From: JAYSYM01 sp964543475
GTDB lineage: Bacteria; Bdellovibrionota; Bdellovibrionia; Bdellovibrionales; JAMPXM01
Length of the DNA: 64,000 bases
Direction of reading: 5' to 3'
Assembly: GCA_964543475.1 (NCBI GenBank)
Contig: CAZIYJ010000003.1
Span: 372,001 to 436,000 of the forward strand
The notes below the pieces were generated by a model. The model was given only the letters and a program-made list of their open reading frames with translations. It was not told the origin of the DNA and made no database searches. Of the stretch, positions 51,454 through 58,914 are shown piece after piece; the stretch's first letter is position 1, and each line of letters starts with the position of its first letter. The position numbers were made by a program, and so were the translations under genes.

Positions 51454-53160
51454 CTATTTTGCGAGGTTGCTGATCGCCTTATTGAGCTCAATCGCATACT
51501 GGCGAATATCTGTGCTCCACTCAAATGGCTTATTCTTTAGTTTGTTCTGCGCTTCCATTTGCTCAACAGTCATTTTGTGGCTGTCTGAAGTCTTCTCAGT
51601 CATGTTGCGAAGGTATTGTTGAGAGTTGTACCAGCGCATGTCTTCTGGGCAGCTTGCTTTTCCAGAAGCTTCATCGCCCCAGCGAAGATCAGCACAGTGA
51701 TACGGATCGAATGAAATCTTAAACATTCGTTGGCGCACCTGCTCGAGGTTAAGCGTCTGCTTTACACCTCCGCGAGTCGTGAATGAAACGGTACAGCTAA
51801 GCGCTTTCTCTGTGTAGATATTCAAAATGTCTTGAGGGAGCTGAGCAAAGGGCTTTGTGTAAACGTAAGTTTTGTTTCCGTCGCGAACTGCTCTTACTGA
51901 AGTTCGTAAATCCTCGAGAGTTTTTTTGAAGAGAACGCGGATATTTACGTCACGGCTTGGCGTGCTGTAGTTTTCCCAGTCGCCATGCGCTGAGAAGATA
52001 TTGTCTGGACCAACTTCAAGGCGGCGGCCATCGATGCCGGCGCGAACAGCCTGATCAACTAATTCTACGCGACCTTGTACAGTGTCGCAGACGTTTTTTA
52101 GGCTGCGTTTGAATTCAACAAGGACGTCCATTTTAAGTTCGCCTGATGCCATGTTCTTTCGAACGAACATGAAGTATTCAGCAGGAGTTGCGAACTTGAT
52201 TTCAGCTTGTTGGTAGCTTGCGAGCGTGCCGAGTGCCGCGTCAGACTTGAACTGAATTTTTCCGCCAACAAAGTTACCTTCAGCATCGCGGGTCGCGCCA
52301 ACTACTTCTAATGGTCGGAAATTTTTGAAGATGGAGCCGTGCTCTTGGCGGCTACGCTTGAATGTGTCGTTGTAGTCGCGTACTGAAAGTGGGCTTTGAG
52401 CTGCGTTTGGATCAGCGGGGTGACCATTAAGAGTGCGAATGTTGCCGTCTAAATCAACTTTGTAAACTACAGCTACGTGTCCATCAGCAGTATAGATAAC
52501 TGTGCCAGGCTTGATTGTCTCGCGGCTGATTTTGACTGGGTAGAAATCTGTAATTGGTTCGCTTGCTACTGCCTTAACAGGTGTGCGAAGTGTGCCGCTG
52601 CTAACGCTGTCTAAGATAAGACCGTGGCGAGATGTTGAGCTCAAGAATTGTGTGATGTCAGGGAATTTTCCGTTCTTAGCGATTGAGTCAGCGCGAACGA
52701 GTACTTTGTTGCCGAGCACAGTTGAGTTGCGGCTTTCTTTTTTTGGATCGTTCGGATCGCGTGGCTCTGTATTAGTAGTGATGCTCATCGGAAGGCCTTT
52801 TTTCCAGGCGAAGTAAGTTCTCAACCAATAAGGAACGTCGGCGCAATCTGCGAAATACCGAATTGCCGCGTCAGCAGGGCTAAAGAGAGTATTGATTTCT
52901 GGGTTTCTCATGCATGAATCAAAGCTTCGGCATTTCTTAGCTTCAGCAGCTAAACCGATTCGCTGAACGAAGAGTCCATATTCGGCTTCGTCTTGAGCAG
53001 TCCAAGAAGCTCTCTTTACTTTCCATGCGAGCGGGTCTTTTCCCGAAACCATATTCATATATGGGAAACGACTAACTTCAGGCGCCTGCGCGAAAGCTGA
53101 TGCCGTCGAGAGAAGAAGTGCTGCTGCTGTCAAAAACGAAACCGGTAAAAGCTCTTTCAT
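51454..53160 (-). CDS. Exported protein, possible cysteine-peptidase-like fold
   Basis: 568 residues from ATG 53160, with GGGAG upstream; the first frame start (53172) is weaker. Signal peptide about 1-24 (ASAFA). Around residue 100-130 there is DCADVPYWLRTYFAWKKGLP with Cys106 in a helix, and at 228-247 DGHVAVVYKVDLDGNIRTLNGHP; together they resemble the Cys and His of NlpC/P60 or CHAP enzymes, which cut peptidoglycan peptides. I did not find a clear third residue (Asp237 or His247 are candidates). The rest is unrecognised. Strong export and length make it real. Confidence 0.78.
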   Translation of the reverse strand: MKELLPVSFLTAAALLLSTASAFAQAPEVSRFPYMNMVSGKDPLAWKVKRASWTAQDEAEYGLFVQRIGLAAEAKKCRSFDSCMRNPEINTLFSPADAAIRYFADCADVPYWLRTYFAWKKGLPMSITTNTEPRDPNDPKKESRNSTVLGNKVLVRADSIAKNGKFPDITQFLSSTSRHGLILDSVSSGTLRTPVKAVASEPITDFYPVKISRETIKPGTVIYTADGHVAVVYKVDLDGNIRTLNGHPADPNAAQSPLSVRDYNDTFKRSRQEHGSIFKNFRPLEVVGATRDAEGNFVGGKIQFKSDAALGTLASYQQAEIKFATPAEYFMFVRKNMASGELKMDVLVEFKRSLKNVCDTVQGRVELVDQAVRAGIDGRRLEVGPDNIFSAHGDWENYSTPSRDVNIRVLFKKTLEDLRTSVRAVRDGNKTYVYTKPFAQLPQDILNIYTEKALSCTVSFTTRGGVKQTLNLEQVRQRMFKISFDPYHCADLRWGDEASGKASCPEDMRWYNSQQYLRNMTEKTSDSHKMTVEQMEAQNKLKNKPFEWSTDIRQYAIELNKAISNLAK

Positions 53161-53373
53161 TAACGCTCCCAAACTTAGATATTTCTTAAATTCGCTGCGA
53201 GAATAGCGATTTCTTTGGGCTTTCGCGAATTTCGAGTAACAAAGTGTAATGATTCAAATTGGTGTTCAGAAGTTCGACGTGGGTTGGCCGGGAGATCAAC
53301 TATACGAAATTTTACCTGTCGAACTTCTTTACGCGCCCTGGGCGGCAAGAAAACTTCGCGATATGAATTCTCT

Positions 53374-53829
53374 ATGAAAATAATTTTTGGGATTTTAGGC
53401 CTTCTGCTGGTTGCGGGATGTTCGACGTATTCAAAGAAAGATTGCGAAGCCAAAGACTGGTATCAGGAGGGTTTTGCAAGTGCCCGCGAAGGGCATACCG
53501 ATGATCGCATTGCCCACTACCAAAAGAGCTGCAGTGAAGAACATGGGGTTGCCGTCAATTCGACCCAGTTCAACGAAGGCTTTCAAAAAGGTTTGGTTTA
53601 CTTTTGTACCGAGCAGCATGGTCGCAACTTCGGACGGGAAGGCAAAGTCTATCGCGGCACCTGCCCTAAAGAAGCAGAAGCTAGTTTCTTAAAAACTTAC
53701 GAGAGTGGTCGATTAGATTTTCTAGTTCAGAAAGTAAGTTCGCTAGAGAGTGAAATATCGGACCTGCGTACTCGCAACTCCTCGCTTGAGAGCGAGCTTT
53801 CGACTTTTCGAAATCGTAGCTGCGATTAG
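53374..53829 (+). CDS. DUF2799 lipoprotein
   Basis: 151 residues from ATG 53374; the longer frame from 53215 is not coding. Lipobox LLVAGC with Cys16. The body matches the DUF2799 pattern: KKDCEAKDWYQEGFASAREG, then FNEGFQKGLVYFCTEQHGRNFGREGKVYRGTCPKEAEASFLKTYESGR, with paired cysteines. It ends with a coiled coil (about 118-146, SSLESEISDLRTRNSSLESEL). Function of the family is unknown. Followed by the second three-hairpin element. Confidence 0.85.
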   Translation: MKIIFGILGLLLVAGCSTYSKKDCEAKDWYQEGFASAREGHTDDRIAHYQKSCSEEHGVAVNSTQFNEGFQKGLVYFCTEQHGRNFGREGKVYRGTCPKEAEASFLKTYESGRLDFLVQKVSSLESEISDLRTRNSSLESELSTFRNRSCD

Positions 53830-53856
53830 GAGTGATGATTCTCGGGGAGAATGGCT

Positions 53857-53915
53857 CGCACATCCTGTGCTCACCCCTTCGGGCTACGCGCAAAAGTAGC
53901 ATCATGCTACTTTTG
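53857..53915. repeat. Three-hairpin intergenic repeat, copy 2
   Basis: GCACA-TCC-TGTGC (53858-53870), CCC-TTC-GGG (53875-53883), CTACGCG, then CAAAAGTAGC-ATCAT-GCTACTTTTG (53891-53915). Same order and spacing as at 6893-6952; the first two hairpins are almost identical, the last stem differs in sequence but stays perfectly paired. Intergenic, 28 bases after the DUF2799 stop. Confidence 0.7.
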
Positions 53916-53951
53916 TCGAACTCTTTCGTTCGCTTCTCCAGAGCTACAAAT

Positions 53952-53982
53952 AAAAAAACCAACCTAAAAGGTTGGTTTTTTT
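53952..53982. terminator. Bidirectional terminator between DUF2799 gene and tRNA-Leu
   Basis: AAAAAAA-CCAACC-TAAAA-GGTTGG-TTTTTTT: 6-bp GC-rich stem flanked by A and T runs, so it works on both strands. It lies 4 bases past the end of the tRNA gene read on the minus strand. Confidence 0.85.
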
Positions 53983-53985
53983 ATT

Positions 53986-54072
53986 TGGTGGCTCCGGGGA
54001 GAATCGAACTCCCACGCCCTTGCGGGCACTGGATTTTGAGTCCAGCGCGTCTACCAATTCCACCACAGAGCC
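53986..54072 (-). tRNA. tRNA-Leu (CAA anticodon)
   Basis: 87 nt on the minus strand, with CCA encoded (plus-strand TGG at 53986-53988). Acceptor stem GGCTCTG pairs with CGGAGCC (one G-T). Anticodon stem CTGGA/TCCAG with loop CTCAAAA gives anticodon CAA, reading UUG. The long variable arm (TGCCCGCAAGGGCG) marks a class II tRNA. T-loop GTTCGAT(T) is present. Its own terminator follows. Confidence 0.95.
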
Positions 54073-54361
54073 ATCGGTCGTAGAAAATTAGAAAAACGAG
54101 AATATTCATTTGGGATCGTCTGAGCAACTCCTTTGCCACCTTCAATCGAAGATTTTTCAAATCGCCCTTACAACCTTACAAAGCCAAAGGTCGTTTCGGT
54201 GACAATTTAAGAACTCGCTAACCTCCTAAGCCGATTAAACCGTCTTTCGCTTCAAAAATCGCAGACTTGCCGATTTAACCAGGTAGGCACAGTGCTTGCT
54301 AACTAAGCGTTCGAATCAAAAGGTTTGACCGAAAAATTGTCTGACCAAACAGGAGTAATAA

Positions 54362-55582
54362 ATGAAAGTGACATTCAGCGTGCTGGCAGCACTTGTACTT
54401 GTTAGCCAAGCTCACGCCCAACAGTATGTGGATCAATACGGCAACCCCGTAAAAGTTGCTCCCCAGCAACAAAAAGTAGTTCAGTACGAAGAATCAACGA
54501 ACACAGTTGTTGAAGTAACACCTTCACAAACAGTGAACGTTCAGCAGACTCCAGTTCTGTTGCAACAGCCAGTCTATCAAGCGCCTGTCACAGTAGTTGA
54601 AGGTAAGCATATGAGAGACTCAAAGGCTGATTCATTACGTAAAGCACGTACTGATATGGAGACTGATACTGAGCAAAAAATCGTTGAGAAGCTAGAAGAA
54701 GCTCGAATGCGCGACGAAGCGGCTCGTGCAGAAAAGCTATTCGGTGGTGCGGCTCTTGCTCCAGCAGCAACAGCAGAAGCGACTGCTACAGCAGTTGTTG
54801 TTCCAGCGCCAGTTATGGCTCAGCCGGTTGCTCCACCTACAGTAGAAGTAGTAGGTGCATCAGCATCTTCAGGTGCAGTTGCGAGCGGATCAACATCTGC
54901 AGCAGCGGCTGAAGCAAGATTAGAAATTAAAGCTGAGGCTCAGCCAGAGCCAGTTGATGTTAAATCAGAAATTCGTGCAGCACTTGATGAGCGCGAATCT
55001 GCAAAGAAAAAAGATAAACAACAACTTTATGTTGGTGCTCTTGCTGGTATGAGCGAATACCCAGATGTGATCAACATGCGCGGTAACGGTTCTACTGGTT
55101 TTGCAGTAGGTGTTGTTTCTAAAAATCGCGTTATCGTTGAAGGAAGCTTCCAGTATTCAAACTTCGATATCGAAGATTTGACTTACGGTTCAGGCGCATT
55201 CCCAGTATTTAAGAATCTTGATCAGTACAACACTAGTGCTGCAGTTAAGTTTCAAATTTTACCAGGAAGCCTTCGTCCATTTATCGGTGGTTTAGTGAGC
55301 TACACTCACAGAACTTACTCTGATAAAAACATTGGTTACTACAACGGACCAGAGACTGAGTGTTCGACTCAAGCTGTTGATGTTGGCGTAACAGCCGGTG
55401 CAGATATTTCGATTAGCGATAACTTTGCAATCGGTGCAGACTTTAAATACATGACGAATGTAACAAGTCGTAAAGACTCTCGTTACCAAGAGTCGATCGT
55501 AAATCCTAGCGCTGGCTTTGGCTCTGCAGTTGAAGACCTCCAGTACTACACAATGTCGATCGCTGGTAAGTTCTTGTTCTAA
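54362..55582 (+). CDS. Outer-membrane beta-barrel protein with long N-terminal linker
   Basis: 406 residues, CAGGAG just before ATG. Signal peptide about 1-19 (SQAHA). The middle, about 20-215, is Gln/Val/Ala-rich with a charged helical patch (SKADSLRKARTDMETDTEQK) and Ala/Pro repeats. About residues 220-406 form a small barrel (LYVGALAGMSEY to the final SIAGKFLF with terminal Phe). The 288-base upstream region has no gene. Function unknown; perhaps linked to peptidoglycan by its linker. Confidence 0.8.
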   Translation: MKVTFSVLAALVLVSQAHAQQYVDQYGNPVKVAPQQQKVVQYEESTNTVVEVTPSQTVNVQQTPVLLQQPVYQAPVTVVEGKHMRDSKADSLRKARTDMETDTEQKIVEKLEEARMRDEAARAEKLFGGAALAPAATAEATATAVVVPAPVMAQPVAPPTVEVVGASASSGAVASGSTSAAAAEARLEIKAEAQPEPVDVKSEIRAALDERESAKKKDKQQLYVGALAGMSEYPDVINMRGNGSTGFAVGVVSKNRVIVEGSFQYSNFDIEDLTYGSGAFPVFKNLDQYNTSAAVKFQILPGSLRPFIGGLVSYTHRTYSDKNIGYYNGPETECSTQAVDVGVTAGADISISDNFAIGADFKYMTNVTSRKDSRYQESIVNPSAGFGSAVEDLQYYTMSIAGKFLF

Positions 55583-55615
55583 AAAAGGTCCAGTTGAAAT
55601 AGATATCTCCTGTTG

Positions 55616-55651
55616 AAAAGGCCTCATGTAAAGCATGGGGCCTTTTCTTTT
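55616..55651 (+). terminator. Intrinsic terminator after the outer-membrane protein gene
   Basis: AAAAGGCCTCATG-TAAAG-CATGGGGCCTTTT followed by CTTTTT: long stem with one internal mismatch, 5-base loop and U-rich tail, 33 bases after the stop. Confidence 0.8.
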
Positions 55652-55680
55652 TCGTCGGGGTCTGTCAGACTTATTTTGAA

Positions 55681-56337
55681 ATGAAAAAATCAGCAATTCT
55701 ACTCTCTGCTCTGGCTTTTGTTTTTGTTGCGTCGACGTCGAATTCGGCGACCAATGTTAATCGTGTTGTGACTAAAGTTGTTGGCGAGGCGAAAGATCAA
55801 TTCATTACCAGTCGCGAAGTTCAGATCAACGAAGCAGTTGAGTCTGCGCTTGGCTCAAAAGGTGATGGCAAGTCGCTCCAATTCGCTGAAATTGGTCACG
55901 AAAATTTTCCGACAAAAGTAAACGACGTGCTCACTGAATGGGTTGTTTATTTTGAAGCTCAATCATTTTCTGCCGACACGGTTCCAAAATCCGCAATTGA
56001 AGACGCGGCTCAAAGAGTTGAAAAGGCGACCGCAAATTCTGCGGCCTGGAGACGACTTGAAGTCAGCAAGTCTGAACTCGAAGAGGTTTTAAAGCGAAAG
56101 CTGAGTGCAAAATCTTTTATTCGTCTAAAAACTGAATCTTCGCTAATGCCCGTAACTGATTCCGAGGCCCAAGCCTATTTCAAAAAAAATCGCCTCAAAT
56201 TCGGTAACCTTCCTTTCACTTCGTTTCGCGAAAGCATCAAAGCGCACCTACGCCAGCAGCAGATGGACCGACGCATGAAGGATTGGCTCGAAATCCTTCA
56301 AAAGAAATATAAGGTGCGAAATTTTGTGGCAGGCTAA
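55681..56337 (+). CDS. SurA-like periplasmic chaperone lacking the PPIase domain
   Basis: 218 residues. Signal peptide about 1-23 (STSNSA), then helices typical of the SurA N-terminal chaperone lobe (DQFITSREVQINEAVESAL near the start; VTDSEAQAYFKKNRLKFGNLPFTSFRESIKAHL at the end), but no parvulin domain in between. It ends where SurA normally closes its chaperone core. Start ATG 55681 has no ribosome site. The GNAT gene follows 2 bases after its stop. Confidence 0.75.
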   Translation: MKKSAILLSALAFVFVASTSNSATNVNRVVTKVVGEAKDQFITSREVQINEAVESALGSKGDGKSLQFAEIGHENFPTKVNDVLTEWVVYFEAQSFSADTVPKSAIEDAAQRVEKATANSAAWRRLEVSKSELEEVLKRKLSAKSFIRLKTESSLMPVTDSEAQAYFKKNRLKFGNLPFTSFRESIKAHLRQQQMDRRMKDWLEILQKKYKVRNFVAG

Positions 56338-56339
56338 CT

Positions 56340-56744
56340 ATGATAGGTCTTTTAGCAATTTTTAAAGCTAACCAGAATCTACCAGGTGCCCCCAGTTGGA
56401 CCGATCAGCAGTTCGCTGCGGAGCTTAAGGAGCAAGAGTCATTAATCGCCAGCGACGAAAGCGGCGATCCACAAGCCTTCATCCTCTATCGCAAAACCCC
56501 ATTAGCTTTTGAAATTAGCTACTTAGCGACTAGGCCCGAGCAAAAGCGAACGGGCCACATGCTCGGACTTTTGGAGATGCTGGCCATCGATGCTCGAGAC
56601 CTCGGATTACAAATATGGCTCGAGGTTCACGAGGATAATACTCCCGCTATCAAGCTTTACGAAACTTTCGGCTTCAAAGCCCAGGGAAAACGCCCGAAAT
56701 ATTATGCCGATGGTGGCTCGGCAATCCTGTATAACTACGGATAA
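56340..56744 (+). CDS. GNAT family N-acetyltransferase (RimI-like)
   Basis: 134 residues with the acetyl-CoA loop ATRPEQKRTGHMLGLLEML (a loose form of the Q/RxxGxG/A motif) and the RimI-type ending EVHEDNTPAIKLYETFGFKAQGKRPKYY. Such enzymes acetylate protein N-termini, usually ribosomal protein S18 for RimI. Co-transcribed with the SurA-like gene. Target not certain. Confidence 0.85.
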   Translation: MIGLLAIFKANQNLPGAPSWTDQQFAAELKEQESLIASDESGDPQAFILYRKTPLAFEISYLATRPEQKRTGHMLGLLEMLAIDARDLGLQIWLEVHEDNTPAIKLYETFGFKAQGKRPKYYADGGSAILYNYG

Positions 56745-56803
56745 TCCTTGCCATTCCTAGGGGTTCTTTGCTAATCCCTAGTACTCAGTTGAATCGCAGT
56801 TGG

Positions 56804-56830
56804 AATGGCCCTCAAAGGGCCATTTTTGTT
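56804..56830 (+). terminator. Intrinsic terminator upstream of rimP
   Basis: AATGGCCCT-CAA-AGGGCCATT followed by TTTGTTT: 9-bp perfect stem, 3-base loop. It closes the GNAT transcript or acts as an attenuator in front of rimP (stem ends about 76 bases before its ATG). Confidence 0.75.
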
Positions 56831-56905
56831 TGTACCGCAGGTAAAGACAAAACAGTTCGGCTGATGGGCCGAGCGATACCAACATCTGGTTTTTAAAAGG
56901 TTTTA

Positions 56906-57457
56906 ATGTCAGCGTTTTTAGAAAAAGTGAAGAAGATCGCAGAAGACGTGAGCACACGTGAAGGTTGCTCATTGTGGGATCTTGAATTCATCGGGGCCGG
57001 CCAGGGCCGAGCACTTCGTGTTTACATTGAAAAGCCGGGTGCCCAAGGTGGAGTGTCGGTCGACGATTGCGCGAACGTTTCTCGCGGCATGAACGAGTTC
57101 TTAGATGCTCAAGAAGAAGTTGTTCCGGGCGGAGCGTATAGCCTTGAAGTTTCAAGCCCAGGTCTTGAGCGAGTGCTGAAGCACAAGTGGCACTACGAGC
57201 AATGCGTGAATAAGCAGATTTACGTAAAAACTTTCGCGCCAATGCTCGAGATCAATCCCGAAGTGCCCGAGCTAGGCAAAGCAAAGCAGCTGACTGCTGA
57301 GTTAGTAAGTGTAAGTGATTCAGGAATTCAACTGAAGTGGGAAGAGAAATTAGTGAATGTTCCATTTGAGCAAATCACTAAAGCGCATTCGGTGTTTGTT
57401 TTCGAAAGCCAAGAAGACAAGAATCCGAAAAATAAATTTAAGAATAAGAAAAAGTAA
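56906..57457 (+). CDS. rimP: Ribosome maturation factor RimP
   Basis: 183 residues with LWDLEFIGAGQGRALRVYIEKPG, VSVDDCANVSRGMNEFLD and YSLEVSSPGLERVL, the RimP core, and a Lys-rich C-terminus (KNPKNKFKNKKK). It assists 30S assembly. First gene of the classic rimP-nusA-infB-rbfA-truB order. Confidence 0.96.
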   Translation: MSAFLEKVKKIAEDVSTREGCSLWDLEFIGAGQGRALRVYIEKPGAQGGVSVDDCANVSRGMNEFLDAQEEVVPGGAYSLEVSSPGLERVLKHKWHYEQCVNKQIYVKTFAPMLEINPEVPELGKAKQLTAELVSVSDSGIQLKWEEKLVNVPFEQITKAHSVFVFESQEDKNPKNKFKNKKK

Positions 57458-57483
57458 AAGTAAGTCAAAAGTAGGGGATGAAG

Positions 57484-58914
57484 ATGGCAGAAAATATGTT
57501 CTCAGACTTAAGCCGAATGATCGAACAAGTCGGCAAAGATAAAGGTATCGACAAACAAATCGTTATCGATGCAGTTGTTCAAGGTATGCTAGTTGCCGCC
57601 CGCAAGAAGTACGGCACGTACCGTGAGATCGAAGCTCAGTACAATGAAGAAACTGGCGAAGTAGAGCTTTACGAATTCAAAGAAGTTGTAAAAGCAGAAG
57701 ACTTCATCGACGAAGAAATTGAAATCACGTACGAAGACGCCATCGAGTTCAATCCTGATATTCAGTTGAATGACTCAATTGGTATCAAGATGGAAGCAAC
57801 GGATTTGGGACGTATTGCGGCTCAAACAGCCAAGCAGATCATCACTCAGCGCGTACGCGATGCTGAGCGAGACATCATCTTTAACGAATTCGAACAACGT
57901 AAAGGTGAGGTTGCTTCTGGTATCGCTCGCCGAGTTGAGCGCGGAGCCATAGTTGTCGATCTAGGTCGCACCGAAGCTTACATTCCACCTCGCGAACAAA
58001 TTCCGGGTGAAATGTACAAGCCAGGCGATCGTCTTCAAGGTTACATCTCAGATGTTCGTCAAACGACTCGCGGACCACAGATCATCATGTCACGCGCTTC
58101 AGAGCAGTACTTGGTGAAGTTGTTTGAAATGGAAGTTCCAGAAATTTATGACGGCATCGTGCAAATCATGGCTGCGGCCCGTGAGCCAGGTGCTCGCGCG
58201 AAGATCGCAGTTTACTCAAAAGACCCTTCAGTTGATCCAGTTGGAGCATGTGTAGGGATGAAGGGTAGCCGAGTTCAAACGATCGTTCAGGAATTACGTG
58301 GCGAGAAGATCGACATCGTTCCTTGGGATGAAGACGTAACTCGTTTTGCAGTGAATGCACTTGCTCCAGCCGAAATTTCTCGAGTTTTCGTTGATGAAGC
58401 TAACAAAGAGATGGAAGTTGTTGTCCCAGATACACAGTTGAGCCTAGCCATCGGTAAGCGCGGTCAGAACGTACGTTTAGCTGCGAAGCTAACTGGCTGG
58501 AAACTTGATATCTTATCTGAGTCAAATGCGTCTCAGAAAACTGCCGATGCAATTTTCAACTTAATGTTGATCCCTGGCATCTCAGACACAATGGCACAAA
58601 ACATTTTCCAATCAGGCTTCGGTTCATTCCAAAGCTTATCAGCTGCTTCGCAAGAAGACATTATGGCGATTCCTGGTTACGATGCGCCTGAGAAAGCTGA
58701 TAAACTTATTCAAGATGCAAAAGACCTTATCGCTAAGTACGAAGCAGAAGGCACACCGATTCCGAGCGCTCCAGTTAAAGAAGCTAGCGCTCCAAAAGCT
58801 CACGGCGATGCGAAGATGCAGGCTGAGAGTCGCTTGAAAGCTGAATTAGCTGCGCTTGATAAGCCAGCTGAAGAAGCTGCCCCAGCCGATACAAACACAG
58901 GAGACAACCAGTAG
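57484..58914 (+). CDS. nusA: Transcription termination/antitermination protein NusA
   Basis: 476 residues from ATG 57484, spaced 6 bases from AGGGG; ATG 57478 is too close to it. N-terminal RNA-polymerase domain, S1 domain (GAIVVDLGRTEAYIPPREQIPGE), KH1 (VDPVGACVGMKGSRVQTIVQEL), KH2 (LAIGKRGQNVRLAAKLTGWK) and a helix-hairpin-helix acidic repeat region (LMLIPGISDTMAQNIFQ). Its stop overlaps the infB GTG by one base. Confidence 0.96.
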   Translation: MAENMFSDLSRMIEQVGKDKGIDKQIVIDAVVQGMLVAARKKYGTYREIEAQYNEETGEVELYEFKEVVKAEDFIDEEIEITYEDAIEFNPDIQLNDSIGIKMEATDLGRIAAQTAKQIITQRVRDAERDIIFNEFEQRKGEVASGIARRVERGAIVVDLGRTEAYIPPREQIPGEMYKPGDRLQGYISDVRQTTRGPQIIMSRASEQYLVKLFEMEVPEIYDGIVQIMAAAREPGARAKIAVYSKDPSVDPVGACVGMKGSRVQTIVQELRGEKIDIVPWDEDVTRFAVNALAPAEISRVFVDEANKEMEVVVPDTQLSLAIGKRGQNVRLAAKLTGWKLDILSESNASQKTADAIFNLMLIPGISDTMAQNIFQSGFGSFQSLSAASQEDIMAIPGYDAPEKADKLIQDAKDLIAKYEAEGTPIPSAPVKEASAPKAHGDAKMQAESRLKAELAALDKPAEEAAPADTNTGDNQ

